Shown piece after piece: positions 18,355 through 29,860 of a stretch of 64,000 bases of DNA. Position 1 is the first letter of the stretch; each line of letters starts with the position of its first letter. The position numbers and the translations under genes are program-made. The DNA lies in the NCBI GenBank assembly GCA_031835245.1, contig JAVKOQ010000010.1:124001-188000 (forward strand), written 5' to 3'. This DNA comes from Balamuthia mandrillaris. Taxonomy: Eukaryota > Discosea > Longamoebia > Balamuthiidae. The notes under the pieces are model-generated. The model was given only the letters and a program-made list of their open reading frames with translations. It was not told the origin of the DNA and made no database searches.

Positions 18355-20138
18355 TCACTGTCCCATGCCACGTTGTTGCCAAGGAGGCAACGCGGAAGGC
18401 TGTTGCTGGTGGGGAGGCAAAGGAAGACCGCCGCCGCCGCCATAATGCGGTGGAGGAGGGTAAGCGGGAGGATAGCCCGCGAGAGACGGAGGGGGTGGAT
18501 AGTGCGGCGGTGGTGCACCATAGCCACCGTGGGGAGCAAGAGGGGGTGGAGGAGGATAGCCCATGGGATTGGTTGTGGCGGGGGGAGGGTAAGGTGGCGG
18601 CTGTTGAGGGACGGCCCAAGGAGCAGGGGCTGGTGCAGAGGGCTTAGAAGAGCTGTCGTTGCTTCCAGAGGAACCTGTTTAGAATGGATTTGTTAGGTAA
18701 GAAAACAAAGAAAAGAGAGGAAAAGAGAGGGAGAGAGAGAGAGAGAGAAGGAACGGATCAGCAGCTAATACATTAAAACCATCACTCTTAAGTTCAGAGG
18801 ACATGGGTTAAAATTGGTTTTTCTTCTTCTCCGTTCCTTCAAAGTTGAGAAAAAACGTAGAAGAGAGAGAGAGAGAGAGAGTAGAAAGGAGAAATAGAAA
18901 AACAAATGCGTACCCTGTCCAATAGAAGCCATAAACTCCGCATAAGTAGCTTCCGGATCTTCTGCATCACCCGCCGATGCGGAACCACCGGAAGGTGGAG
19001 CCTCTCCAATGGCGCTAAGGAAGGAATCGTACTCCATGTCCAACTTGCTCTTCGCTCCTGGCTGGCTTCGCATCGGACAGTCAGAGGTAGGATGACTGGG
19101 CTCTCCACAAAACTCGCAGACGACCTCCCTAAAGTTGCGTCGCGCGCCACCTTCGGCACCCGCGTTGCCTCGCCAGTTATTTTCACGAAGGGTGCCGTTA
19201 TAGTCTGCCAACTTCCGCAGCTGCAGCTGCTTGTGCTCGTTCTCGGCGTCATCGATGGGTACGAGGAGCTTCTCGATCAGCTTGCGAGCAATTTCGAGTT
19301 GCTTGTCGTTGTCTGCCGTGATGAGGACGTGCAGGTCCTCGTCGTCACCGGGGTTATTCTTGCCGGCCTGACCTTCCTTCTGTGAGCCCTTGCCTCGAAT
19401 GGAGATCTTGGCGCCGCTCTTCTTCTCCATTTGCTTGTGCGTATCTCCTCTGGGGCCAATGATCAGGCCTATAAAGTTATAGTCGGGGTACTTGTCAACA
19501 GGAACGTGGATCTTCATGGTCTTCTTTAGGGAGATGGGCTTATAGTCGGAGGGCGGCTTGAAGTTGGGGTTCACCGCCATGGCAGCGTTAATGAGGTTTT
19601 GCCTCTCCAGCGCCAGCTTCTCCTTGGTGCGCTGCTCCCTGGTGTTGACACGCTTGCCCATGGCGTCGTAGCGCGGCGGCGGGGAGGGGGAGCGCCGCAC
19701 AGAGTCGTCGTCCAAGCCCAGCTGCCCGGTGGTGAGGCGGTGCGTGATCTCTTCGATGCGGGCGCGCACCAGGAGGGCGTCCATGGCCTCTTTGGGTAGG
19801 TTGGAGGGCAGCAAGTGAGGAATTCCCGGGATCAGCGACTTGGAGCCCGGTCGGTCCCACCGGCTGCGTCTCTCCTCACTGCTGCTGTTGTTGTAGTAAT
19901 CGCCGTTGCTGAAACCATGGCTGTGGTGGTTGTTGTTGTTGTTGTGGTGGCTGAAACTGTGACGGCTGCTAAAGCTGCTGTTTGAGGAGGTGGAAGAGGA
20001 GGAAGAGGAGATGGTGGCGGCTTGCTGTTGGAAGGAAGGGGGAAGGCTGGCACGGCTAAACTCGGTCTTGGCGCCTGGCGGCAGCGGTTTGTTGGCCAGT
20101 TCCTTCAGCCTTTGTTGCAAAGGGGTGGGAGCGGCCAT
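18355..20138 (-). CDS. SF1: Splicing factor 1 / branchpoint-binding protein (514 aa)
   Basis: Two exons, complement(18355..18674, 18914..20138). SF1/BBP recognises the branchpoint in the nucleus and hands over to U2 snRNP through U2AF65. Landmarks: the U2AF ligand motif (ERRSRWDRPGSK, 89-100); the conserved SPSPPPRYDAMGKRVNTRE block (150-168), whose SPSP serines are phosphorylated in animals; KH domain 207-297 with GLIIGPRGDTHKQME (GxxG loop GPRG 228-231); and a CCHC zinc knuckle CEFCGEPSHPTSDC (341-354). The second exon encodes a Pro/Gly/Tyr-rich tail, as in other SF1 proteins. An Asn/His/Ser-rich segment (40-85) is extra. The intron has a CT tract on the sense strand. Identification is secure. 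Confidence 0.95.
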
Positions 20139-20804
20139 CCTTTTCTTTGTATTCTTTTTTTTGATTTAAAAAAATATCTTCTACCACAAAACTCCCAGGA
20201 AGAATTAAATCAATCACTCACGCAATCAATCAATCACCACACTACTTCACTCGAGCGAGAGAGGGAAGGATGCTTGGTTGGGGAAAAAAAAAAAAAAAAA
20301 TAAAGTAGTGAAAATCGACACACACACACAAAAAAAAAACCGTGCGATAGAGGTAGTGAGCGTGCGAGTGACTTTCGTCGAAAAGAAAAATAATAATAAA
20401 ACAAAACTGTTTTTTTTTTTTCTCCCCGAATTTATATTTTCAGAGCGAATTTCTGGGCCGTTTTCTGGGCAAATAAAGTTCCACGATTTTTCTTGTCGAC
20501 ACAATATGACATCAGCATGTAGATCGATCTGCATTAGGTCGACAGATGAAAAGAATCATGTCGACACAGTGGAACCAAAAAAAAAAAAGAGAGAGAAGAA
20601 AGGAAGGTTATAGCGAAGGATAGATGCTACGTCGTCGTGGTTGAAAGCACTACCCTCGAGCCTGCTTTTTTTTTTTATTCTTTTGTTTAAACAAACAAAA
20701 AGAGGGGATACAAAAAAGCCAACCAACCCTACGCTTTCTTCTGCTTTTTTTTTAAAAAAAGAGAATAATAATTATTCAAAATAGAGGAAGGAGGTGGGGA
20801 GGAG
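20139..20804. promoter_or_regulatory. Divergent promoter region between SF1 and the phosphotransferase-like gene
   Basis: No coding frame is visible. The region has long A/T runs (20283-20300, 20411-20420, 20578-20589), TGTCGACA at 20494-20501 and 20559-20566, and a GTCGACA half-copy at 20538. Because the two genes point away from each other, it must hold both promoters. Confidence 0.55.
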
Positions 20805-22214
20805 ATGATGGAAGAAGAGGAGCTCCAACCAGCAGCTGCAGAAGAAGAGGAAGAAACCTCCCCTCTTCTTCTCCTTCCAACCTCTGCCACCACCACCACC
20901 ACCACCACCACCACCACAACAGAACCTCCACTTCAACAACAAGCGGACGAAGAGGAGGAGGAGATTCGTGTTCTCTCCTCTCCTCCTCAAGAAGAACAAC
21001 ATGAAGTATTAGCAGCGGAGGAGGAAGAAGAGGAGGAGGCGGAGGAGGAAGAGGAGACGGAGGAGGAAGAGGAGGAGGACACGCTCCCAAGGATCAACTG
21101 CTTTGGCCACTGCTCGGTGACGCGGGTGCTCAAGACGGGCTACATCAGCCGCCGCGCCCTGGAACGCCTCAAAGACGGGACCACCCCTTATCACTACCTC
21201 TCCTCCTCGGCCTCCGGCTCTCCTCCTGCTTCCGCGTCAGCTGCTGCTGCTGGGGGCAGAGCCGAGGCGGAGCAGCAGCAGCAGGAGCAGCAGGGGATGA
21301 TAGCGGCGGCCAAGGAGCCGACCTCCCTCCTGGCCAGGGCGTTGCTCCTCAACTACGCCCTCAACTGGGGGCTCAAGCAGTTTTGCCCGCGTTGGCTCTC
21401 GTACCGATTATTTCCTCTCCCTCCTTCCTCCACTCTTTCTTTCTTGTCGTTTCTTTCTTTCTGTCTTTCTTGTCGTTTCTTTCATTCCTTCTAACCTTCT
21501 TCCTCCCCAAACAAACGTTTCCCAATAACACCAACATTCCAATATAAGAGCAAACGTGTTCTATATAGCAGGCCTCTGTTGTGCTTTATTGGCCGCAACA
21601 TTGGCGTTAGTTTTTGGGAACTCCGCTGCAGCCGATGGGCTTCATCTTCGCATGCACGCTGCAAACAACACGACAGAACCGCACCAACTCCCGTGGTGGC
21701 TCTATTTCTTGGCCGGAACGTTGTTGCTGCTGCAGAGCACGTTGAATTTGGCTGCCGTCAAGCAGGCGCTTCGTACTAGTGCAACCTCGGTTTCGCCGTT
21801 GACCGAGATCGTGGAGCATGAGTGCAATCTTCTTAGTCTTATTGTGAGTATTCAGCTGTCTCTATTTTTTCTTCTTTGCTTGAGTCAAACCGATGAATAA
21901 CCGAATGTCGTTGAAGGCGTGGACATTCTTTATGAAAGAGGCATTGGTGTTAGGAATACTATGCACGTATTTCACCTACTGTAGTTTTATGTTAGCGTAC
22001 TTTCTCGCCAATAGCAAAAGGTACCTCCTCCTATTCTCGTTCTCTCTTATATCTTTATCTTGTTTCTCGTTCTCGTTTTACTCATTGCATTTTAAAAGTT
22101 ACGTCTGGAGCCGGAGAAAGCCAATTGGAAGATGGGGTATTGGAGTAACTGAATGTCAACTCCTTTTTGTTGGGTTGATGTATCTAAGTGGATTCTTTGG
22201 TTTGTTCTCTCTCC

Positions 22215-22260
<46 letters not shown>

Positions 22261-23609
22261 GAGCAACTATTATTGACACCAAAAAAACAAGCTTGTTTCT
22301 TTGATATTGAAATATGGCGTTACCGACTCTCCAACAATCGAACTTTACCTCTTGGCTATGTTTTTGCCTACTCTCTGTGTATTCTTGCACTCTTTGCTGT
22401 CCTCGAGAGGTAAAATTGGTCGCTTCTTCCTTCTTCTTTCCCAGTCTCTCTTCTTCCTCCCCTTTCTTCGTCCTTTATTCTTCGCACTAACATTCGTTTT
22501 TTTTTTCTTCTCAGTTTACTATCAATGGGGCCCAAACTGAGTCGTCGCAAACGTTTAGTGGCCAGCTCACTCATGCAGCTAACGCCAATGGTGGCGGTAA
22601 TGGTGTTGGGCATGACTTGGGCTCTTATAGCCATTAAATTGCTTGAGAGCTTCCCACATTTGTTTCTGCTAACCCAAGGATTTCTTTTATCTTATATAAT
22701 GGTTCGTATATATCCTCTTCTTTCGGTTTCCGTTTATGTTTTCATTGTCTAATATTTTTTTTTTTGAAAGTTGCGGTTGGTTGTGCAAAGGCTGGTTCGA
22801 GGTTCCATTCGAGTGTTTTTCGTAATACTGACGCCTCTTACTGTGTGTGTTCTCAACTCTCTTCTTGTTCGCATCTACAGCCGGTGCGCTTTCGCTTTTT
22901 TTTCCTTCTCTTCTTTTTTTTTTCTCCCTTAGAAGCTCACTTTATCTATTCATTCTTTTAAAGTGAAATTCAAACAAATGAAGTCACATTTTTGAGCATA
23001 AGCACTATAATGAGCGGAACTTTCTTCTTTCTTCTTTGCTTCTGTCTCTTACGGCAACTCAGCAAGTCTTTCCAACAACGCATATTGACAGTTCCCACCT
23101 CATCTGCGACTCACGTTCTTTCTTCCTCATCAACATCATCCGACACAGCGACAGAACCCTTGCTTGCTGCCGACCAAAGAAGAATGGAGGAAGGAAGAGG
23201 TGGGAGAAGACGAAGACGAAGAAGAGGCAGAGGAGCCGGTGGAAGAACAGAAAGGGACACAGAAGGAAGAGGAGGCGCAGCGGACGAGGAAGAAACAGAA
23301 TCGTTTGCAATGGAGCCGTTACCTTCTTCTTCTGCTCTTGGTGCTGATGTTGTGGAACACGAAGTAGATAAGGATAAGGATGACGAGCGCGAAAAGCAAG
23401 AAGAAGAAGAACGAGAACAAGAAGAACAAGAACAAGAAGAAGAAGAAGCAAACAATGAAGCTAACGAAGAGGAACTAGTAACCGAAAGTTCTTGTCCAGG
23501 CGAGGAAGAAGAAAAAGAGAAAGAGAAAGAGAAAGGAAAAGAGAAAGGAAAAGAGAAGGAGAAAAGAGAGAGACAGAGAGGGCAAAAAAACATGTATATT
23601 AAAAAATAA
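20805..23609 (+). CDS. CDP-alcohol phosphotransferase-like membrane protein, catalytic motif lost
   Basis: Exons 20805..21400, 21549..21843, 21917..22020, 22099..22199, 22292..22409, 22515..22701, 22771..22883 and 23003..23609 (about 706 aa). After an acidic N-terminus with Thr and Glu runs comes the choline/ethanolamine phosphotransferase layout: a lead-in (GYISRRALERLKDGTTPYHYL), CPRWLSANVFYIAGL, several membrane helices and WGIGVTECQLLFVGLMYLSG (family 'DVTE-Q'). The normal active site DGxxAR...G...D...D should lie about residues 270-300. The aligned stretch reads LNLAAVKQALRT then PLTEIVEHECNLL, so every catalytic Asp is replaced. The family makes phosphatidylcholine or phosphatidylethanolamine at the ER; this copy is probably inactive in that reaction. 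The last junction is uncertain: an alternative acceptor at 22930 would end the protein at 22966 without the charged Arg/Glu-rich tail. Confidence 0.7.
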
Positions 23610-23928
23610 ATCAGACAATCGAATGTACATCAAAAAAAAAAAAAGATAAAAAAAGAAAAATAAATAAATTTATTATATACGTTTTTCCAAATTTCTGGGT
23701 TTGTTCATATTTTCTCACATAAAACACAAGTGGGAAAAAAATTATTTTGGAAAAACGTGAAAGTGCTGGGTATTAAATATATTATTTAATTAAAAATATT
23801 ATATTATTTATTATACCGGTAATAATAATAAAAAAAGAAAAAAAAAAGAAAAAGAAAATAAATTATTCGCCCCTCGACATTTCATTTCTTCTCTCTCTCC
23901 CCTCTCCTCTCCTCTCTCCTCTCTGCAT
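23610..23928. other. AT-rich intergenic region between convergent genes
   Basis: Very AT-rich (poly-A runs and TTATTATA-type stretches at 23640-23860). It separates the 3' ends of the phosphotransferase-like gene (+) and the Frizzled-like gene (-). No open frame is supported; several AATAAA-like signals exist on both strands. Confidence 0.6.
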
Positions 23929-26308
23929 TCACAAGCTGACATCCTCGTCGAGGATGGTGTTCTCGTCGTCTCGCATGGTGATGGTCATCTTCTCGGACGT
24001 GGCGGTGGTCTTGTTGGGCTTCTTGTTCGTGCTGGTGTTGCTCTCGGAGGGGTTGAAGGCCGAGGAGAAGTGACCGCGAGCAAGGGCCGGGAAGAAGGCC
24101 CTCCAGAAGTTGAACACCGGCTCGGAGATGCAGAAGGTGAGGAACAAGCAGAAGCCCAGGACGGAGTAGGCGAAGCCACGCAGCACAGCCAGGGGGTAGT
24201 TGTGAGCTTCGGAGCTGAGGTGGCAATCGTCCTCGAAGGACAGGCAGGCCAGATAGTCGCCGTAGCTCTCCTCCACTTTGGCTTGATTGGCGGAGAGGTC
24301 GAGCGTGTAGGCAAAGATGAAGCAGTAGAGGATGAGATAGAGGAGGATGAAGATGAGAAGGCGATAGTAAGTCACAAAGGCCCGTTGGATCTGGGCGGCG
24401 TGAATGGCGGCACGGAGGATCTGGACGATGCTTCCCATGAACATGGCGAGACCGACCAGCAGCACGATGCCAACAGGCAAAGCCCAGAAGACGATGAACC
24501 ACACATTGTCATCCTCTGGCGAAATGGAGCAGCTGCGATATCAAACAGGGTAAGCAAGAATGAACGAAGCAGAGAAGGAAAAGATAACGCAGGGTAAAAA
24601 GAGCGAACATACAAAGTATCTCCAGGCTGAAAAGCCATCTTTTCGGCAGCTGCCGGGATGAGAATGAGGATGAAAGGCACAACCCATCCCACCACGTGTA
24701 ACAACACCTGTAATCCAGTCTTAAAGCCAGCACTCTTAGGAAGCCTTTCATGGAAGTAAATCTTCACGAGACAGGATCCACAATGTAAGTACAGAGAGGA
24801 GGTGGAGGAAGGGAAGAAGGGAGGAGAGAGAGAGAGAGAAGTGGGCACGACGTACTGTAATAAACATGTTGAAGGCAATGTTGCCCCACCACATAGTGGT
24901 GGAAAGGAAGCCGAACTGGAGGAGAAAGCCTTGGAAAGTACATATGCTGGACTTGGAAAGCAGCTGGTCAAACTCAAAGTCAACCGTGATCTGCAGACCC
25001 AATACCCAGGTTGGGGACAAGAACTCCCCATCAGGGCCACACCACACATCCTCGTGGTCAACGAAGCTCGGGAATACGATACCCCAAGCTGCTATATGGG
25101 CCGCAATAGAGGCCATCATAATAAGATTGGCTGGGAAGGCTCTCAGACCAGGATGAAAAGCATACGAGATAATGACAAGAGCGCTACCGACCTAGTTGTT
25201 TCAGGAAGTTATTGGGGTAGTGGAAAGGAAGCAAGAAACAAAGAAGAAGGGAAAAATACCAGAGACAGCCAGCCAAACACTGTTTGGACGATTTTCACCG
25301 CATCATACTCTTTATCGCTATACGAAGGCAACGGGCATGCGAAGCCACAGCGAATGGGATTGTCAGGATCCTGCACGAGAGGGGGTTGACAGACTAACGC
25401 CACATAGTCCCTGAAGGTGGGGCCATTGCAGCTGGTGTTTGCCGCGATGCGCAACCAGTCCTCGGTTATGTCCTCGGGGACGGTATCATTGCTGGCCAGC
25501 GCGAAGGCGTCGTAGGTGGGGACTTGGAACATGGAATCGTTGAACATGAGAATGTCTCTTTCTGTGCAGGTGATGGGAGCCTCGAAACCCGGAGGGAAGT
25601 ACAGTCCCATTCCAGGTATTCTTCCAGCAGCCACAAGTTTTGGTGCACATTCACTCACTGTTTTTATTGTTCGGTGTTTTAGATGACCCCAAAAAAGAGA
25701 GGGAATAGAAAATAAAGGAACGAACCGTATTTGTTGCAAACCACTTCGCATGGTTGTTGTGGGATAGGCTTCCACATGGTGCCTGTAGATCAACAAAAAT
25801 AACACGCCATTTTAAAATTGAGCCCACACAACTCGTCACAGGGAATGAAACAAAAGATCAAAAGCGCTCCGGGAGTGCAAACCATCGGTGGTGCAGGGCC
25901 GGAGGTGCGTGCTGCAGGCCATGTTGGCGTAGTAGGTGGCGCAGTCCAGACCGATCAGAGGTCCGGCGGTACCGGCCGTATTGATGACCGTAGTGGCTTT
26001 TGTTTGTTGTTCCTCCAGGGTGCTTCCATGCGGAACGAAGATATGCGTTGTTCCGGCTGGTTTTATTGTTATTTTTAAGAATAAAAGACACAAGAAAGAG
26101 TATGAGCATGATGGGAGGGGTGATGGAAAAAGAAAGAAACAAGAAAGAAGCGGTACAAACACAAATATTCCTTAAATTGAGTGCAATGAGTGGGCACGCC
26201 GTTCCACAGTTGACAGGTGCCGTTGAGGGCAGACACGGTGGAACAACCGGAGGAAAGAAGAAGAATAAGAGCCGTGCATAGTGCGGTGGAGAAACGATAG
26301 TGATACAT
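23929..26308 (-). CDS. Frizzled/Smoothened-like seven-transmembrane receptor (621 aa)
   Basis: Seven exons: complement(23929..24532, 24613..24761, 24856..25191, 25260..25657, 25726..25782, 25883..26056, 26161..26308). A signal peptide (MYHYRFSTALCTALILLLSS) is followed by a Cys-rich extracellular domain (CQLWNGVPTHC ... LDCATYYANMAC ... PCEVVC ... SECAP) resembling the Frizzled CRD. Then come a long loop and seven hydrophobic helices. The third-helix region TMWWGNIAFNMFIT and the segment HVVGWVVPFILILIPAAAEK are typical of the Frizzled class. The C-tail is Asn/Thr-rich. Related fsl receptors occur in Dictyostelium and other amoebae. The ligand is unknown; there is no sign of a Dishevelled-binding KTxxxW motif. 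Confidence 0.85.
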
Positions 26309-26926
26309 GCTGGCGATTGTTAGTTTTGTTTGTGTTTTGCTAAGAGAGGAGCCTTTGCGTAGATTCACAAGAAAAGAAGGAAGGAAGGCATTGCCTTCAC
26401 TTACCTCACTAATGCAACCATCAGGTTCACCACAACGCTTCCCTAAACTCGAGTAGGTTGTCGAAGTTAGCTCATAAAAGGGAACGGTTAACGGTTTTCA
26501 TCCGCATGGGCCGGTTGGCGTCAATCGTTGACCCGCTTCTCGGAATGAATCTGCGAGCAACAATCAAACCTACTTTTGGGGGTGTGAGTAAAACGCTGAG
26601 TTTAGCTTTTTAGGGACAGAAAGCAGAGGAACAGCCAATGCGATCCTCGGTGAACTCAATTAATCATGAAATTGTGTGCATGAGGAGGTATGGACCAATC
26701 CGCTTGGGTGCGGATCTACCATATGAATTGATCATTATGTAATCGTCCATCTTTTCAGCAAACACAACCACAAGATGTGCCCCGCAACAACAGCGGTTTC
26801 ACCGAGTAACCTTCCTTGGTAACATTGGCTTGCTGTGTGGTGTAACGGACCACATAAAAACGCATTTTTTTTTCATTTTTTCTTTCCTCTCCGCAACAAC
26901 TTACTCAACACACTACACTTACCAAC
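26309..26926. promoter_or_regulatory. Divergent promoter region between the Frizzled-like and haloperoxidase-like genes
   Basis: No coding frame is visible. The genes on either side diverge, so promoters of both must lie here. A T-run at 26865-26885 precedes the haloperoxidase-like start. Nothing else is recognised. Confidence 0.5.
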
Positions 26927-28311
26927 ATGAGCAGAAAGCTGTGCTTCTTCGGGCTGCTTGTGGTCTTATGCTTGGTGGGGCGAACCTCCGCCAATGCTAT
27001 CCTCTTCTGGAATGATGAGCTGCTCCGCGCCGCGGAATTGGACGCCGTCCCCTTCTACCTGACCTTCCGTCAGATGGCCGTCTTCCACAACGGCCTCTAC
27101 AACACCCTCACTGAGTTGGACTGCTGGAAGCCATGGCACGACCACTTCCTCTCCGACTGCACCGAGAGCAAGGTCAACCACAGCTTGGCCTACGCCGCCG
27201 TTCTCCTGCTCAAGCACATCCACCCTCGCCAGGCCCTGCGAGCTGAGATGGTAGGCCGCCCTATCATTCGTGGCGGGGACCCCACTTTTGACTGGAAGGC
27301 CCGTCGTGCTGGAGAGAGGGGTGCAATGAAGGCCCTGGAGGACAACCATGAGGACCCTCACTTCACCTTTGTGGACTACTTCCCCTCTGGCCTGGAGGGT
27401 CGCTGGGAGCCCACTCCTCCCCCTTACCTACCCTACTTCATCGCCTCCACCGGCTACGCCTCCTTCTTCCTGTTGGACGAGTCTGCCAGGGCAGGCATTC
27501 CTCCCCCTCCCCCTCCTCCCTTGGACTCGGCGCGCTTCAAGCAGGACGTCGAGGAGATCCGAGCCATCGGTGGTCAGGACAGCACCCTCCGAACCCAGAG
27601 ACAGTCAGAGCTTTGCCACAGGTGGGGCGGGGACAGGGCCGTCACCACCTACGAGATCGCCGCTCAGGTCGTGAGGGAGGCTGGCAAGGACTTCAAGGAC
27701 ACAGCCACCATCTTCAAGCTGGTCACCAACGCTGCCTATGACGCGGTTGTGGACAACGTCTACTGGAAGCTTATCTACGACCTCATCCGTCCCATCACCG
27801 TCATTCAGGAGGGCATGCCCAACCTGCAGCCCACCATCGAGGTGGACCCCGACTGGTGGTCCTTCTCTCCCACCCCTCCCAACTCCGAGTTCCCTTGCGG
27901 CACCTGCACTTTGGGCGCCGCCTTGGCTCGCCTCTTGGAGCGCAGCCTGGAGACCGACGAGTTCCCCTTCTCTTACACTCTCCCCTCCGCCTTCGGCTAC
28001 CCGGTCACTGTGTACGTCCGCCTTCCTTCTCCTGTTGCTTTCTTCTTGTTTCTTATCATGCATTCTTGTTTGCTGATGGACATTCCCTCTCTTCTCTCTT
28101 CCTCTACAGGAACTTTACGGGCTTCTCCGATGTGGCCACCATGTATGGCGAGAACAGGGTTTGGGGTGGAGTTCACTTCAGGTACTCCATCGAGTCCGGC
28201 AGGACTCACGGCTATGACCTGGCCGATGCTGCCTTTGACAGGGCTTGCCCCAACAGGAGGTGCTTCAACGGCCCCAACAGAGAGATCAGGATTGATCCTC
28301 AGTTCCAGTAA
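26927..28311 (+). CDS. Secreted vanadium-haloperoxidase/PAP2-like protein (428 aa)
   Basis: Two exons, 26927..28011 and 28110..28311. A signal peptide (LCFFGLLVVLCLVGRTSANA) opens the protein. The fold markers of vanadium haloperoxidases are in order: WNDELLRA near the start, NVYWKLIYDLIRPIT (about 280-294), then NSEFPCGTCTLGAALARLLE at about 325, then ENRVWGGVHFRYSIESGRTHG near 390. In the usual enzyme the second block reads PSGHA/S and the third contains the vanadate-linked His; here GVHF keeps the His but the PSGH motif is PCGTC. The His expected to act in acid-base chemistry is therefore missing. Activity may be changed or lost. High GC and clean codon use suggest strong expression. Confidence 0.82.
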
Positions 28312-28603
28312 AACAACAAGCACGCCTTTCGAGAGAGAGGTCGTTCTTCTTTGCACACAAAAAGATGAAAGCATCCCTGCAACAGTTTTGTAATAGTTTT
28401 GTATCACTATCCCAAACAATTTTGTTAAAAAAAACCAAAAAAAAAAAAAAACAAACTTAAACCCAAAAAAAAAATAAACTTTAAACTGTACATGTTCCTT
28501 TTGTTTTGAGAACCCTTTTCTCCTTCTCTCTCTCTCTCGCCTCTTTCTCTGTCTCTTTCCTTTGCTTTCTCTCTTTACATGTTTCCTATAATGGGGAGGC
28601 CAA

Positions 28604-29146
28604 GTGATAAACGGATTATACGGTTTCAAGGCGATCTCCCCGCACGATACGAGACATACCAGGCAAAAAAACGGTTTCTTCCCTGCAAACCTCGTGCCTT
28701 TTTGTTCAACTCTCTGGTGCTCTTTCGCTTTTCAACGGGAGATATCTACTTTTTTTTTTTCTGTTCGGCCTTTTGAACAGTTTCTCTATTTGTTTGTAGA
28801 ATAACGGGGCCTGCGGTTCTCCTTCTTCTCTTCTCCTTCCTCCTTGCTTTTCGTCTCCTTTGCCCCTATTTTTTTTGTTTTTTGTGTTTTCGTTCTCTTG
28901 CAACGATATGCAAACACCAACAAGAAAAAGGACGGACTGGTTGCGGAGTTGGAAGCAATGGCGGCCAAGCAACAAGGACCCGGCCTTCGGTACGACTCAC
29001 GAACCATCAACCAGGTGCATTTCGAAATGATCAAACGGTCAAACGAGAAGAACAGGTACAGCGTTACTGTGAAGAGCAATGATGAGGCGAAAGGCACGGT
29101 AAGTCACGACAGCGAATTCCTTCCCTCCCCTCCCTCCCTTCCTCCC

Positions 29147-29200
<54 letters not shown>

Positions 29201-29860
29201 ATCTCTGCATGAGCAAGCCTGCCTTTCTCTCTCCTCTTCGGGTCACTTCTTCTCTTTGTATTCTCTTCTCGCTCGCCTTCACTAACCTAATGCATTCATA
29301 TCAACAGCCTCATCGACATTTGCCCAATAACAGCAACAACTCCATTCCAAAGGAATCCTCAACAAAGGTGTCTTCTCCACACTTCGCAAGAACAAAGGAG
29401 GAGGGAATGGAGAGGATGGTGGAAGTGGAGGAGGAGCCCTGTCGGACGGAGGCGGAGGGCTGAGTCCTCTTCATTTGCCTAGTCTCGCTCAAACTGTTTC
29501 CATGTCAGGATGGCAGTACCTCAACAAGAAGACGGACGGGACTGAAAGGCAAGTTAAGGCCCAAGTGGAAGAAGAGATGGTTCAAGCTGGACGGCAGCAG
29601 AAAGTTGCGATACTACACAGAGCATGACTATGAAAAGGCAGAAGGCCTCATCGATCTCTCCCAAGCTCAGTTCAAAGTAAAAGAAGCAACGGAAGCAAAT
29701 GAAGAAAGTGAAACCACCTTTTTCTTGTATACTTTCATTTCACCTCTCTTGTTCTCTGCTTCTCTCCTCTTTCAAATGGCAGTTGCCTCTTTGGAAAAAA
29801 AAAAGCACACTCAGAAAGGTCGTTCCACAAAGACGTAGCTCGCTTCTTCCCAAGGTTGCT
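28604..29860 (+). pseudogene. Broken SH3-PH adaptor-like gene
   Basis: Coding-like pieces follow each other. (1) 28607-28695 reads GLYGFKAISPHDT then NGFFPANLV, the two ends of an SH3 domain with the middle missing. (2) 28915-29100 reads KKDGLVAELEAMAAKQQ to KSNDEAKGT, with a good GTAAGT donor. (3) From about 29332, after an AACAG acceptor, GVFSTLRKNKGGG runs to MSGWQYLNKKTDG. (4) LKGKLRPKWKKRWFKLDG to LIDLSQAQFKV follows. Pieces 3 and 4 form a PH domain but are one base out of frame at about 29540. The 3' end runs into the stop of the minus-strand ENGase gene at 29811. An assembly base error is the alternative for the frame break, but not for the SH3 gap. Confidence 0.5.

Noticed and set aside
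22931-22966. Short last exon ending the phosphotransferase-like gene at 22966
   Set aside because: It has a better pyrimidine tract, but gives only about eleven new residues; the longer form keeps a hydrophobic helix (MSGTFFFLLCFCLL) as expected for the family. Kept as an alternative, not as the main call.
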